This document shows, piece by piece, positions 1 to 9,621 of a stretch of DNA of 64,000 bases. Below the pieces are notes generated by a model. It had not been told where the DNA came from. It saw only the letters and a program-made list of their open reading frames with translations, and ran no database searches. The stretch comes from Streptomyces gossypii (GTDB lineage: Bacteria; Actinomycetota; Actinomycetes; Streptomycetales; Streptomycetaceae). Numbering within the stretch: position 1 is the stretch's first letter; each line of letters begins with the position of its first letter. The translations under genes were made by a program, and so were the position numbers. The stretch covers positions 271,034 through 335,033 of the forward strand of contig NZ_JAJAGO010000007.1 in assembly GCF_025165795.1 (NCBI RefSeq). Direction: 5' to 3'.

Positions 1-5
1 CCCTT

Positions 6-33
6 AATCCCTGGCGGACGCGCGCCAGGGATT
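6..33. terminator. perfect 11-bp hairpin at the window edge
   Basis: AATCCCTGGCG at 6-16 pairs exactly with CGCCAGGGATT at 23-33 around a 6-nt loop. No T-run follows, which is normal for Streptomyces terminators. The gene it would serve lies outside the window. Bases 5-20 recur exactly at 18470-18485, so this could instead be part of a dispersed repeat or an insertion-sequence end. Confidence 0.45.
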
Positions 34-577
34 CCTGGCGTCTCGTCGTGCCGACTTCCACTCCTCTTTGGCTCAGCAGTGGTCACATGGATACACCAGT
101 CCGCTCGCATGAACCAGACCTGGAACAGAGTTCGTGTCCCGCACCGGGCCCCCTGGGGCCCCAGATCTCGCGCGAACGCCCATGACCAGCAAATGTGCGG
201 AAGCTGGCGACTACCGACGAGTCGCGTCCGAGGCCCGAGCCCGCTCATGAGGTGATTGCTTATGCTCACTCATGAAGCAAAGTTCAGCGATCTTTGCCGG
301 AACTGTAGCCCTGGCTACCCTCGACGGTGCACAATCCACAACACCGTCCCACGCGGACTGGATCGCTCCATCCCATCAGCTGGTCGGCGGCTCCTTCGAC
401 GGTGTCGCCCGTGCGGCGGGCCCGTCCGAGAGCATCACTGCCGGTCAGCCAGCACGTGGTTCCGACTTGCGCACCTCGAACCGGGCGCAGGACGAACCGA
501 TCTGCGCGACGCAGCCCCGCCCGGACAACAGCCGGGCCGGCACGCGTCTGTGACTTCACTTCAGGAGGAAGAAGAAC
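34..577. other. 544-bp intergenic region, no convincing gene
   Basis: Short open frames are present (for example from ATG 272), but none has a good ribosome binding site, a recognisable protein family or clean codon bias. A GGGCCCC-type palindrome sits near 146-162. The last 15 bases hold the AGGAGGA ribosome binding site of the downstream dehydrogenase. The promoter of that gene is probably here but I could not place it. Confidence 0.4.
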
Positions 578-1597
578 GTGACGTCGGACCCCTCACCGTG
601 TCCCCCGCGAGCAATGGTGGTCATGCCCGCCACCCTGCGCGCCGATCTGTTCGGGCGTGCCGAGTGGGAAGAGCTGACCCGCACGGTGGATGTCGTCGCC
701 GACTGCGAGAACGGCCCGGCGCTGCTGGCCCATCCACGGCGCCGTGAAGGGGAGGTGCTGGTCACCTCCTGGGGTGCGCCACAGCTGACACGGGAGGTGC
801 TCGACGAACTGCCGTCCCTGCGTACCGTCGTGTACGCCGCCGGCTCCATCCGCCGCCTGGTCAGCGACTCCGTCTGGGAGCGCGGCCTGGTCGTGACCTC
901 GGCTGCCGAGGTGAACAACGAGCCCGTCGCCGAGTTCGTCTACGCCCAGACGGTGCTCGCCCTCAAGGACGCCCACCGCCGGTCGCGTCACATCGTCGAG
1001 AAGGGTGAGTACCCGTCGATGGAGGCGGTACCCGGGATCTACCGCCAGAACATCGGCCTGGTGTCCTTCGGGTCGACCGCCCGGAAGGCCGCACACCGGC
1101 TGCACGGGCTGGAGTCGGAGATTCTGGCCTGGGACCCCTACCAGGACGAGAGTGTCTTCCGCGCGGCAGACGTGATCCGAGCGGACGGCCTGCCCGAGAT
1201 GGTCTCGCGTTCCCGCGTCCTCAGCATCCACACGCCCCTCATCCCGGGCCGTACCGAGAAGCTGATCACCGGGGAGTTGCTCCGGCTGCTGCCCGAGGGC
1301 GCGACCCTCATCAACACGGCGCGCGGCGGTGTGATCGACGAGGAGGCAATGATCGAGGTGCTCTTCGAACGGCCGGACCTGTTCGCCGTACTCGATGTCA
1401 CCACCAAGGAACCGCCCGCGCCCGGTTCACCGCTCTACACCCTGCCGAACGTCATGCTCACCGGGCACGTCGCCGGAACCATCGGCGGCGAGCGCCGGGC
1501 GCTGGGACGGCTGGCCGTCGACGAGCTGCGACGCATCGCGCACGGACTCCCCCCACGCTACTCGGTCTCGGCGGAGGCCGCGCGCACCCAGGCCTGA
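578..1597 (+). CDS. D-isomer-specific 2-hydroxyacid dehydrogenase family protein
   Basis: This is a predicted NAD(P)-dependent oxidoreductase of the D-2-hydroxyacid dehydrogenase family, 339 residues, a normal length. The GTG start at 578 follows AGGAGGA by about 8 nt. The cofactor-binding segment IGLVSFGSTARKAA keeps the fold position but has a loosened glycine motif. The catalytic Arg lies in NTARGGVID, the Glu in TTKEPPAPGSPL and the His in MLTGHVAGT, in the usual order. It sits about 125 bp upstream of a sugar ABC importer and may act on a sugar-derived acid. The substrate cannot be read from the sequence, and it may be transcribed separately because a promoter and operator lie between it and the permease. 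Confidence 0.85.
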   Translation: MTSDPSPCPPRAMVVMPATLRADLFGRAEWEELTRTVDVVADCENGPALLAHPRRREGEVLVTSWGAPQLTREVLDELPSLRTVVYAAGSIRRLVSDSVWERGLVVTSAAEVNNEPVAEFVYAQTVLALKDAHRRSRHIVEKGEYPSMEAVPGIYRQNIGLVSFGSTARKAAHRLHGLESEILAWDPYQDESVFRAADVIRADGLPEMVSRSRVLSIHTPLIPGRTEKLITGELLRLLPEGATLINTARGGVIDEEAMIEVLFERPDLFAVLDVTTKEPPAPGSPLYTLPNVMLTGHVAGTIGGERRALGRLAVDELRRIAHGLPPRYSVSAEAARTQA

Positions 1598-1659
1598 GCA
1601 CCGCACCCCCGCACCTCGCACCGGCTACCCGCCCCTGCGCGAAAGATGCGCCAGAGGTA

Positions 1660-1688
1660 TTGACCCTCCTGTGTAAGCGTTTTAACTT
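1660..1688 (+). promoter_or_regulatory. predicted promoter with overlapping LacI-type operator
   Basis: TTGACC at 1660-1665 and TAACTT at 1683-1688 are separated by 17 bp, a plausible sigma-70-class promoter for the ABC importer operon. GTAAGCGTTTTAAC at 1673-1686 overlaps the -10 box. Its reverse complement, GTTAAAACGCTTAC, matches the reverse complement of the site at 10907-10920 (GTTAAACCGTTTGC) at 11 of 14 positions. Binding by the LacI regulator at 9622-10695 would block transcription until an inducer is present. The regulator assignment is inference from proximity. Confidence 0.6.
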
Positions 1689-1721
1689 CCCATGCATTCC
1701 CTTCACGATCGAGGAGGCTCC

Positions 1722-2705
1722 GTGGCATCGCCGCTACGCGAGCGCCCTGGGAAAACGACGGCAGGCCGCCCTTCCCGTCACCACCCGCCAGGCGCTTCAA
1801 CCAAGCGAAAAGGTTTTCACCGACAGCGGAACTGGACGCTCACGGCACTCATGGTGCCGGGCCTCGCGTACTTCCTCCTGTTCCAGTACGGCGCGCTGTT
1901 CGGGAGCGCCATCGCGTTCAAGGAGTACGTGCCCTTCGACGGGGTCTGGGGCAGCCCGTGGATCGGCTTCGAGAACTTCCAGCGGATGTTCGGCAACGCC
2001 GAGTTCTGGGACGCGGTAGTCAACACCCTGGTGATCTCGGTACTGCAGCTCGTCTTCTACTTTCCCGTCCCCCTCGCCCTGGCTCTGCTCCTGCACAGTC
2101 TCACCTGGTCCACCGTCCGCCGATTCGTGCAGTCGGTGGCCTATCTGCCGCACTTCATCTCGTGGGTGATCGTGGTCGCCCTCTTCCAGCAGATGCTGGG
2201 CGACACCGGCCTGATGAACAGCTTCCTCGGCGACGCCGGCCTGAGCACCGTGGACGTCATCGGCAATCCCGACGCCTTCAAGCCACTGGTCGTGGCCCAG
2301 GTGATCTGGAAGGACGCCGGCTGGGGCACCATCATCTTCCTGGCGGCCCTCACCCAGGTCGATGAGCAGCTGCTGGAGGCTTCCGCGATCGACGGAGCCG
2401 GTCCCTGGCGGCGCTTCTGGCACGTCACCCTGCCCGCGATCCGCCCGGTGGTCATCCTGCTGCTCATCATGCGTCTGGGCGAGATCCTCTCCGTCGGCTT
2501 CGAGCAGATGCTCCTCCAACGCGACGCGGTGGGACCCGAGGCCGCGGAGATCATCGACACCTTTGTCTACTACCAGGGCGTTGTCGGCGGCGACTACGGC
2601 TTCGCGACCGCCGCGGGCCTGTTCAAGGGCCTGATGGGTGCCCTGCTCGTCTACGCGGCCAACAAGGTCGCCCACCGCCTCGGTGAATCGGGGGTCTACA
2701 AGTGA
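1722..2705 (+). CDS. carbohydrate ABC transporter permease, LplB type
   Basis: Inner-membrane permease subunit of a binding-protein-dependent sugar importer, 327 residues from GTG 1722, which follows GAGGAGG at the right distance. An in-frame ATG at 1692 has no such site. A basic N-terminus precedes about six membrane segments, the first starting around LTALMVPGLAYFLLFQYG. The cytoplasmic coupling (EAA) loop reads EASAIDGAGPWRRFWHVTLP, the contact with the ATPase. It overlaps the next permease by 4 bp, so the two are translationally coupled. No ATPase gene is nearby; Streptomyces sugar importers often share a distant MsiK-type ATPase. Confidence 0.9.
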   Translation: MASPLRERPGKTTAGRPSRHHPPGASTKRKGFHRQRNWTLTALMVPGLAYFLLFQYGALFGSAIAFKEYVPFDGVWGSPWIGFENFQRMFGNAEFWDAVVNTLVISVLQLVFYFPVPLALALLLHSLTWSTVRRFVQSVAYLPHFISWVIVVALFQQMLGDTGLMNSFLGDAGLSTVDVIGNPDAFKPLVVAQVIWKDAGWGTIIFLAALTQVDEQLLEASAIDGAGPWRRFWHVTLPAIRPVVILLLIMRLGEILSVGFEQMLLQRDAVGPEAAEIIDTFVYYQGVVGGDYGFATAAGLFKGLMGALLVYAANKVAHRLGESGVYK

Positions 2706-3589
2706 GCACTCAGGTCCGGCCCTCCTGGATGGAGAAGCCGAAGCCCCTCACCCAGGCGGCCAAGGCGGTGGCCCTCATCGTTGTCGTGCTGATCGTCTGC
2801 GTACCCTTCCTCGTCATCGTGTCGACCTCGCTCGCCTCCCAGCGCGAGGTGGTGGAGAACGGCGGCTGGGTGCTGTGGCCGACGGAACCCACACTCCAGG
2901 CCTACCGCGACATTTTCGAGGGCGGCATCGTCACCCATGCCCTCGGCGTCAGTGTCGGCGTCACCGTCATCGGCACCCTGCTCAGCCTCGCCTGCACCGT
3001 GACGCTCGCCTACGCCCTGTGCCGCCCCGGCGTCTTCGGCGGCAAGCCCTTCCTGATCCTCATCCTGTTCACGTTTCTCTTCCCGCCGGGCATGATTCCG
3101 AGCTTCCTGCTGGTCAAGGAACTCGGACTGCTGGACTCGTACGCCTCGCTGATCCTTCCCGTACTGGTGAACGTGTTCAACCTGGTGGTTCTGCGTGGCT
3201 TCTTCCAGGGCATCCCCGAGGAGCTGTACGAGGCGGCCCGGCTGGACGGTGCCTCGGACCTCCGCGTGCTGTGGACGATCGTGCTGCCCCTGTCGAAGGC
3301 CGCCCTCGCGGTGATCGGCCTCTTCTACGCAGTGACGTACTGGAACTCGTGGTTCTACGCCTCACTCTTCCTCGAGAGCGACCACTGGCCGCTCCAGCAG
3401 GTCTTGCGCACCTACGTCATCTCGGGCGCCGGGCTGACGGACACCACCACCGGCGAGGGCACGGTGAACGCGCCACAGACGATCCAGATGGCGATCCTCG
3501 TCATCGCCGTGGTGCCCATCCTGCTCGTCTACCCCTTCCTGCAGAAGTACTTCACCAAGGGCGTTCTCACCGGCGCCATCAAGAGCTGA
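2702..3589 (+). CDS. carbohydrate ABC transporter permease, YtcP/MalG type
   Basis: Second permease of the importer, 295 residues, starting GTG inside the stop of the previous gene. The first membrane span is near residues 24-46 (VVVLIVCVPFLVIVSTSLAS). About six spans follow, and the EAA loop reads EAARLDGASDLRVLWTIVLP. The C-terminus ends in a basic tail after KYFTKGVLTGAIKS, typical of this subfamily. It heterodimerises with the 1722-2705 product and receives sugar from the 3636-5285 lipoprotein. Confidence 0.9.
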   Translation: MSTQVRPSWMEKPKPLTQAAKAVALIVVVLIVCVPFLVIVSTSLASQREVVENGGWVLWPTEPTLQAYRDIFEGGIVTHALGVSVGVTVIGTLLSLACTVTLAYALCRPGVFGGKPFLILILFTFLFPPGMIPSFLLVKELGLLDSYASLILPVLVNVFNLVVLRGFFQGIPEELYEAARLDGASDLRVLWTIVLPLSKAALAVIGLFYAVTYWNSWFYASLFLESDHWPLQQVLRTYVISGAGLTDTTTGEGTVNAPQTIQMAILVIAVVPILLVYPFLQKYFTKGVLTGAIKS

Positions 3590-3635
3590 CAAGCATTGAG
3601 AGTCTCTTAGCCCCGATCGGAAAGGCCACACCCTC

Positions 3636-5285
3636 ATGTCCAGCATGTCCCGACGCACTCTCCTGCAGTCGATCACCGCAGCGGGCACCGCCGTCGCCGT
3701 CCCCGGTCTGCTGACCGGCTGCTCCTCCGGCTCGGAGGGCGGGGACGTCTCCAACTCCGGCAAGAAGCTCGCCCCCTGGCCCGCGTACAAGGCCGTCGCG
3801 GGGGCCAAGCCGGATCTCGCCCCCACCGACGAGGGCGTCCAGCCCGGCTACACGTCCTACCCGTCGGATCTGTCCCGGTCGGTCTCCCGCAAGCCGGGCG
3901 ACGGCTCCACCATCAGAGTCATGAGCCTCACCTTCGGCACACCGCCCAAGGGCCGCGGCGAGAACCGCTACTGGAAGGCCGTCGAGGAAGCACTGGGCGT
4001 CAAGATCGAGTTCACCATCGTCCCGCAGAGCGACTACCAGAAGAAGATGGCCACGGTGCTGGCCGACGACCCCGAGGCGCTGCCGGACATCATCAACCTG
4101 TTCCACGGGTTCGTCCTGCCCCGCGAGCCGGAGTTCGTGCAGCGGCGAGCCCAGGATCTGTCGGAGTTCCTGTCGGGCGACGCCGCCGCGGACTACCCCA
4201 ACCTCGCCAACATCCCCACGCACGCCTGGCGCGACATGGGCCGCATCGGCGGGCGCATCTACGGTGTCCCCCTGGAGCGCCCGGTCCCCGGCTCGACCCT
4301 GTGGGTCAACGAGGGCACGTTCACCGACGCGGGCATGAAGGAAGGCTGGTCCGCGGAGGACTTCACCACCGTCGCGGAGAAGGCGACACGCGGCAAGAAG
4401 TTCGCCCTGGGCGCCGCCGCCGGATCCGGTTACGGCAACGCGGTGCACGCCGCGGCCCACAACGCCCCGTCGGAGTGGTCCGTGGACAAGAGCGGCACAT
4501 TCCACAGCGCCTACGGGGACGAGCGCTTCCGGGCGGCCGTCGCCTTCCAGGCCAAGCTGCGCAAGAGCGGCCTCTATCACCCGGAGGGGGCGTCGATGTC
4601 GACCCCGGATCTGGACACCCTGTTCCTCAACGGCACCGTCGCCTCCCTGCAGAACGGATTCGGCAGCTACCAGCAGGTCTTCCCCGACTCCCGTGGCCTG
4701 TTCACGCCGGCCGCCTCACTGCCGTACAGCGTGAACGGCACTCCGGGCGGACTCGTCAGCTCCCGGCGCTCCTTCGGCCAGACCATCCTGAAGAAGGCGA
4801 AAAAGGAACGGATTCAGCTGCTCCTACGCGTCCTCGACTATCTGGCAGCCCCGTTCGGCACGAAGGAATGGGAGCTCCTGCACTACGGGGTGGAGGGCAC
4901 GCACTTCAAGCGCGGCAAGGACGGCTCTCCGGAGGTGACGAAGCTGGGCGAGGTGGAGAACATCACCAACCTGCCCTTCAAGTACCTGGCGGAGGGGCCT
5001 CAGGTGCTCTTCGTGCCCGGCATGCCGGATGTCGTGCGTGATCTGCACGCCTGGCAGCAGAAGGTGGTGCCGGTCTCCATCCGCAAGCCTTCCTACGGAC
5101 TCCGGTCGAATACCGCGAGCACCAAGGGCGCCACCCTCAAGTCGCTGATGACGGACACGATCACCTCGGTCGTCGCCGGACGCGCCCCGCTGTCCGAGTA
5201 CGACGCCGCCGTCAAGAAGTGGCGCTCACGTGGCGGCGACAAGATGACCGAGGAGTTCACCAAGGAGTACGCCGCCAACTCGTGA
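3636..5285 (+). CDS. extracellular solute-binding lipoprotein of the sugar importer
   Basis: Sugar-binding component, 549 residues, of the large LipO-like class paired with LplB/YtcP permeases. The N-terminus has a twin-arginine motif (SRRTLLQS), a hydrophobic stretch and a lipobox LLTGC near residue 28, so the mature protein is probably a Tat-exported lipoprotein. GGAAAGG lies upstream of ATG 3636; ATG 3645 is an alternative start. It has the two-lobe layout of the family, with motifs such as YGVPLERPVPGSTLWVNEG and a long C-terminal half. It follows the permeases by 46 bp in the same direction. The ligand is not predictable, but neighbouring hydrolases suggest a galactose- or rhamnose-containing oligosaccharide. 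Confidence 0.9.
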   Translation: MSSMSRRTLLQSITAAGTAVAVPGLLTGCSSGSEGGDVSNSGKKLAPWPAYKAVAGAKPDLAPTDEGVQPGYTSYPSDLSRSVSRKPGDGSTIRVMSLTFGTPPKGRGENRYWKAVEEALGVKIEFTIVPQSDYQKKMATVLADDPEALPDIINLFHGFVLPREPEFVQRRAQDLSEFLSGDAAADYPNLANIPTHAWRDMGRIGGRIYGVPLERPVPGSTLWVNEGTFTDAGMKEGWSAEDFTTVAEKATRGKKFALGAAAGSGYGNAVHAAAHNAPSEWSVDKSGTFHSAYGDERFRAAVAFQAKLRKSGLYHPEGASMSTPDLDTLFLNGTVASLQNGFGSYQQVFPDSRGLFTPAASLPYSVNGTPGGLVSSRRSFGQTILKKAKKERIQLLLRVLDYLAAPFGTKEWELLHYGVEGTHFKRGKDGSPEVTKLGEVENITNLPFKYLAEGPQVLFVPGMPDVVRDLHAWQQKVVPVSIRKPSYGLRSNTASTKGATLKSLMTDTITSVVAGRAPLSEYDAAVKKWRSRGGDKMTEEFTKEYAANS

Positions 5286-5477
5286 AGCGGCAGGGCGGCG
5301 GGCGGCAGGGCGCAGGACTGGGGCTGTGCCGCCGTACACCCGGCCCCTGCACGAGCCCGCAATACCACCGGCACGCGCGACACGTACTCAGCACCCCCAT
5401 CGTCGTACGGAAGAGCGTGGGCCCGCCCACGTTGGAGCCCACCGGACCCACCGGACCCACAAAGGAGATGAGCCGAC

Positions 5478-7511
5478 TTGACGACCGCGCGCTCTTCGCA
5501 CGACACCGGTCTCACACCGCCCCCCGACTTCACGCTGTCTCCCTACACGGCCTACACCCGGGCGCACTGGGAAGCCTCGGCCGACAACCTTCTCGACGCT
5601 CTCCTCCCCTACGCCACTCCCGGTCTGGCCCAGTACCGCCTCCCCGGCCGGGCCAGCCACTCCGGCGGGTGGAGCGACGGACTGGAGGGCTTCGCCCGCT
5701 CCTTCCTGCTCGCCGCCTTCCGCATCGCCGGGGCCCGGGGCTGCGACCGGCCCGGCAGCACCGTCATACGCGACCTGATCCTGCGCTACTCCGCGGGCCT
5801 CGCGTCCGGCACCGAGCCCGGGCACCCGGAGCACTGGCCGCCCATCACCGACCACGCCCAGCCCATGGTCGAGGCCGCCTCCGTCGCCATCGCCCTGCAC
5901 GAAACGCGGCCGTGGCTGTGGGACCAACTCGACGACCCGGTACGCCAGAACGTCGCTGCCTGGCTGGGCGGCTTCGTGGGAGCCACCGCCAACGACTCCA
6001 ACTGGCGCCTGTTCCAGGTCATCACCGAGGAGTTCCTCGTCTCGGTCGGCGCCCCGCACAGCCGCGCCGAGATCGACGCCGGCCTGGCACGGCTGGAGGA
6101 CTGGTACCGCGGGAGCGGCTGGTACACGGACGGCGACGGGCAGAAGTACGACTACTACAACGGCTGGGCCATGCACCTGTACCCCGCCCTGTGGGCCCGT
6201 ATCGCAGGCCCCCGCGCCGACCCGGAACTCGTTGCCAGGCATCGCGCCCGCCTGCGCACGTTCCTCGAGACGCACCAGTACTTCTTCGGCTCCGACGGCG
6301 CCCCCGTCCACCAGGGCCGCTCCCTCACCTACCGCTACGCCGCCGCCGCCCCGTTGTGGATCGGTGCCCTGGCCGACGCCACACCCCTGTCGCCCGGCCG
6401 CACCCGCCGGCTGGCCTCCGGCGCCCTCAAGCACTTCGCCGACCACGGGGCACCGGACCGCGACGGGCTGCTGAGCCTCGGCTGGTACCGCCCCTTCCTC
6501 CCGGTCACCCAGGCCTACTCCGGTCCCGCGTCACCGTACTGGGCCAGCAAGGGCTTCCTCGGTCTGCTGCTGCCGGAGGACCACCCGGTGTGGAACGCTC
6601 CCGAGGAACCGGGGCCCGTCGACACCGCTGACCGGCGCATCTCCCTGGACGCTCCCGGCTGGCTGCTGCACTCCACGGCCGCCGACGGGATCGTACGGCT
6701 CGTCAATCACGGCAGCGACCGCCTGCAGCCCGCGCCCCAAAGCTCCCAGAAGAGTCGGCTTCCTCAGGCCAGCCCGCACTACAACCGGTTCGCGTACTCC
6801 AGCGCGGCGGCTCCCGAGACCCCGCCCGGCAAGGACGCACCACCCGGTCCCGACAACCAGATCGCACTGCTCTCACCCTCCGGACCCTCGCGCCGGAACC
6901 GTATCCACCGGATGTACCTGGGGGACTCGCACGCCGCGTCCTGGCACGCCGCCGACACGGCGGACCAGGAGAGCGACCCGCCCCGGTGCATCACGACGGC
7001 AAGCCTGGTGCGCGGCCCGTGGGAGGTGCGCATCCACCGTGTGACGGCCCCGGCCGGAACACCGGTACGCGAAGGCGGCTGGGCGGTGGCCGGCGACGAC
7101 GCTCCCCCCGCGGAGGAGAGCGGTCCGGGCTGGGCGCTGGCGCACCGCGCCGACGGCCTGACCAGCGTCCTGGTGGGGCTGCTGGGGTGGGAGGACGGCG
7201 GCGTTCCCGTCCCGGGAACCGTCGCACACGCCCGCGGGCACAACGCGTACGGCGAGCACTCGGCGACGCCCTTGCTCACCCTGCCCCGGCACCCCGGCGG
7301 TACGCGGCTGCTGGCCACCCTTGTCGTGCTCACCAGCGATCCGGACGTGTACGGGGACATCCCCCTCCTGCGCACCGGCGCTGCGGCCCACCCGGCGCCA
7401 GGAGGAAACGTGACCGTCCGTTTCCCCGACGGCACGGTCGAACACGTGCGGGCCGATCCCCTCCCTCCTACCCGGTCCTCCAGGACCCACCCCCTCAAGG
7501 AGCTCCAGTGA
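5478..7511 (+). CDS. DUF2264 domain-containing protein
   Basis: A 677-residue cytoplasmic protein of the DUF2264 family, recognised from N-terminal motifs such as YTRAHWEASADNLLDALLPY, RASHSGGWSDGLEGFARSF and the aromatic region YDYYNGWAMHLYPALWARI. The family has an (alpha/alpha) barrel half and a beta-rich C-terminal half and occurs next to pectin and rhamnogalacturonan degradation genes; its reaction is not firmly known. I chose TTG 5478, with AAAGGAG 10 nt upstream. It lies 192 bp after the binding protein, in an intergenic stretch containing three near-copies of ACCGGACCC. It overlaps the GH42 gene by 4 bp, so it is probably part of the same operon. Confidence 0.8.
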   Translation: MTTARSSHDTGLTPPPDFTLSPYTAYTRAHWEASADNLLDALLPYATPGLAQYRLPGRASHSGGWSDGLEGFARSFLLAAFRIAGARGCDRPGSTVIRDLILRYSAGLASGTEPGHPEHWPPITDHAQPMVEAASVAIALHETRPWLWDQLDDPVRQNVAAWLGGFVGATANDSNWRLFQVITEEFLVSVGAPHSRAEIDAGLARLEDWYRGSGWYTDGDGQKYDYYNGWAMHLYPALWARIAGPRADPELVARHRARLRTFLETHQYFFGSDGAPVHQGRSLTYRYAAAAPLWIGALADATPLSPGRTRRLASGALKHFADHGAPDRDGLLSLGWYRPFLPVTQAYSGPASPYWASKGFLGLLLPEDHPVWNAPEEPGPVDTADRRISLDAPGWLLHSTAADGIVRLVNHGSDRLQPAPQSSQKSRLPQASPHYNRFAYSSAAAPETPPGKDAPPGPDNQIALLSPSGPSRRNRIHRMYLGDSHAASWHAADTADQESDPPRCITTASLVRGPWEVRIHRVTAPAGTPVREGGWAVAGDDAPPAEESGPGWALAHRADGLTSVLVGLLGWEDGGVPVPGTVAHARGHNAYGEHSATPLLTLPRHPGGTRLLATLVVLTSDPDVYGDIPLLRTGAAAHPAPGGNVTVRFPDGTVEHVRADPLPPTRSSRTHPLKELQ

Positions 7512-9580
7512 ACCGCCTCGACCCCGCCGACGCGCGCATGGACAGACTCCGCCGGCGACTGCAGGGTGTGGCGTACGGCGGTGACTACAACCCCGAGCAG
7601 TGGCCGGCCGCCACCTGGGAGGAGGACATCCGCCTCATGCGGGAGGCCGGGGTGAATCTGGTGACCTTGGGCGTGTTCTCCTGGGGGCTGGTGGAACCGA
7701 GGCCCGGTGTCTTCGAGTTCGGGTGGCTGGACGAGGTGATGGACCTCCTGGCCGAGGCCGGGGTGAGCGTCGATCTGGCCACGCCCACCTCCGCACCACC
7801 GTCCTGGCTCGCTCACGAACACCCCGAAACGCTGCCCGTCGACGCCGAGGGCCGCAGGATCGGCTTCGGCTCCCGCCACCACTACTGCCCTTCCTCGCCG
7901 GCGTACCGCTACTACGCCGCACGGATCACCGAGCAGCTGGCCGGACGCTATGGCGGCCATCCCGCACTGGCCATGTGGCACATCGGCAACGAGTACATGG
8001 GGATGGGGTGCCACTGCCCCGTGTCGGTCGCCCACTTCCGCCGCTGGCTCGCCGACCGCCACGGCAGCATCGACGACCTCAACGAGGCATGGGGAACCGC
8101 TTTCTGGGGCCAGCGCTACGAAACCTTCGACCACATCGGCACGCCGGTAAGCCACAGTCGGCTGGTGGGGGCTCCCAACCCCGTCCAGGAGCTGGACTTC
8201 ACCCGCTTCTCGGACGCGGCAGCGCTGGACTGCTTCACCGCCGAACGCGATATCGTCCGCCGCCACACGCCCCAACTGCCGGTCACCACTAACTTCATGG
8301 CCTCCTTCAAGCACCTGGACTACTGGCGCTGGGCGGCCGAGGAGGACGTGGTGTCCCTGGACATCTACCCCAAATCCTGGGATCCGGAAGGGCAGTTGCA
8401 CTCCGCCTGCAACTTCGACCTCATGCGCTCTCTGCGGGGCGGCGCCCCGTGGATGCTGCTGGAGTCGGCCACCGGGCCCGTCGTCGGCGAAGAGCGGAAC
8501 TCCGCCCGTCCCGCCGGGCAGTTGCGGGTGCGTTCTCTGCAAGCCGTCGCGCGCGGGGCGGAGTCGGTGATGTTCTTCCAGTGGCGCGCGTCCCGGGCCG
8601 GTGCCGAGCGCTTCCACTCGGCGATGGTTCCGCACGGCGGCACCCGTACCCGTACCTGGCGGGAGGTGGTCTCCCTCGGCGAGGACGTGGCACGGCTGGC
8701 CGGTCTGGCAGGCGGTCGGTGCGACCGGGCCGAGGTGGCCGTGCTGTGGGACTGGGAGAGCTGGTGGGCGGTGGAAGGCCACCCCGATCTCCCCTCACAC
8801 GACGTGGATCACAAGGCCCGCGTCATGGACCACTACCGGCCGCTGTGGGGCGCCAACGTCACCGTCGACTTCGCCGGCCCGCACACCGATCTCACCGCCT
8901 ACCGCCTGGTCATCGTGCCCAACCTCTACCTTGTCGACGATGCCGGTGCGGAGAACCTCACCGCCTACGTGCACGACGGTGGGCACCTGCTCATGTCGTA
9001 CTTCTCGGGGATCGTCGACGAGCACAACCAGGTACGGCCGGGCGGTCACCCCGGCGCCTTCCGCGACCTGCTCGGCATCGGCATCGACGAGTTCAACCCG
9101 CTCCAGCCGGACGAGACCCACGGGTTGGACCACGCCGGGCACACAGGAACGGCCAACGACTGGCAGGACGTCATCCACCTCACGGGCGCCGAGACGCTGG
9201 CCACGTACACCGACGGGGAACAGGACGGCGGTCCAGCCGCCACCCGGCACCGTTTCGGCAGCGGCACCGCCACCTACCTCGGCACCTCCCCCGACAGGGA
9301 GACGCTGCGCCGCCTCATGCTGGACTGTGTGACCGGCGCGGGTGTCACACCCGTCATGGACACACCCGAGAGTGTGGAAGCCGTACGCCGACGCGGCGCC
9401 GACGGCACCGACCATCTCTTCCTACTCAACCACGCCCCGGAGGAGGTGACGGTCGAGCTCGCGCCCGCCGCGTCCAAGCCTCATGACCTGCTGGCTCCCG
9501 GGGCGCAGGCGTACGAGGCGGACCGTCTGGTGATGCCGCCGTACGGAGCGGCCGTTCTGCGCGAGGGCGGCGAGCGCTGA
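7508..9580 (+). CDS. beta-galactosidase, glycoside hydrolase family 42
   Basis: Cytoplasmic GH42 enzyme, 690 residues, that removes terminal beta-galactose from imported oligosaccharides. GTG 7508 overlaps the preceding stop (GTGA). The TIM barrel opens with GVAYGGDYNPEQWP. The acid/base Glu is about residue 162 in WHIGNEYMGMGCHC, which also carries the cysteines of the metal site. The nucleophile Glu is about residue 319 in WMLLESATG. A trimerisation-like domain follows and the C-terminus is a small beta domain. No signal peptide is visible, which fits action after uptake. It converges on the LacI gene 41 bp away; a GC-rich imperfect hairpin just after the stop may separate them. Confidence 0.92.
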   Translation: MNRLDPADARMDRLRRRLQGVAYGGDYNPEQWPAATWEEDIRLMREAGVNLVTLGVFSWGLVEPRPGVFEFGWLDEVMDLLAEAGVSVDLATPTSAPPSWLAHEHPETLPVDAEGRRIGFGSRHHYCPSSPAYRYYAARITEQLAGRYGGHPALAMWHIGNEYMGMGCHCPVSVAHFRRWLADRHGSIDDLNEAWGTAFWGQRYETFDHIGTPVSHSRLVGAPNPVQELDFTRFSDAAALDCFTAERDIVRRHTPQLPVTTNFMASFKHLDYWRWAAEEDVVSLDIYPKSWDPEGQLHSACNFDLMRSLRGGAPWMLLESATGPVVGEERNSARPAGQLRVRSLQAVARGAESVMFFQWRASRAGAERFHSAMVPHGGTRTRTWREVVSLGEDVARLAGLAGGRCDRAEVAVLWDWESWWAVEGHPDLPSHDVDHKARVMDHYRPLWGANVTVDFAGPHTDLTAYRLVIVPNLYLVDDAGAENLTAYVHDGGHLLMSYFSGIVDEHNQVRPGGHPGAFRDLLGIGIDEFNPLQPDETHGLDHAGHTGTANDWQDVIHLTGAETLATYTDGEQDGGPAATRHRFGSGTATYLGTSPDRETLRRLMLDCVTGAGVTPVMDTPESVEAVRRRGADGTDHLFLLNHAPEEVTVELAPAASKPHDLLAPGAQAYEADRLVMPPYGAAVLREGGER

Positions 9581-9621
9581 CGGCACCTCCCCGGGGGTGT
9601 CCCACGGGGCAGCTGCCGGCG

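Noticed and set aside
272..553. 93-residue open frame with a weak signal-like start
   Set aside because: No suitable ribosome binding site and no family. Equal-length frames exist on the other strand, so it is treated as non-coding.
6779..8782. 667-codon open frame on the minus strand
   Set aside because: Lies antisense to the well-supported DUF2264 and GH42 genes. Long antisense frames are expected in high-GC DNA.
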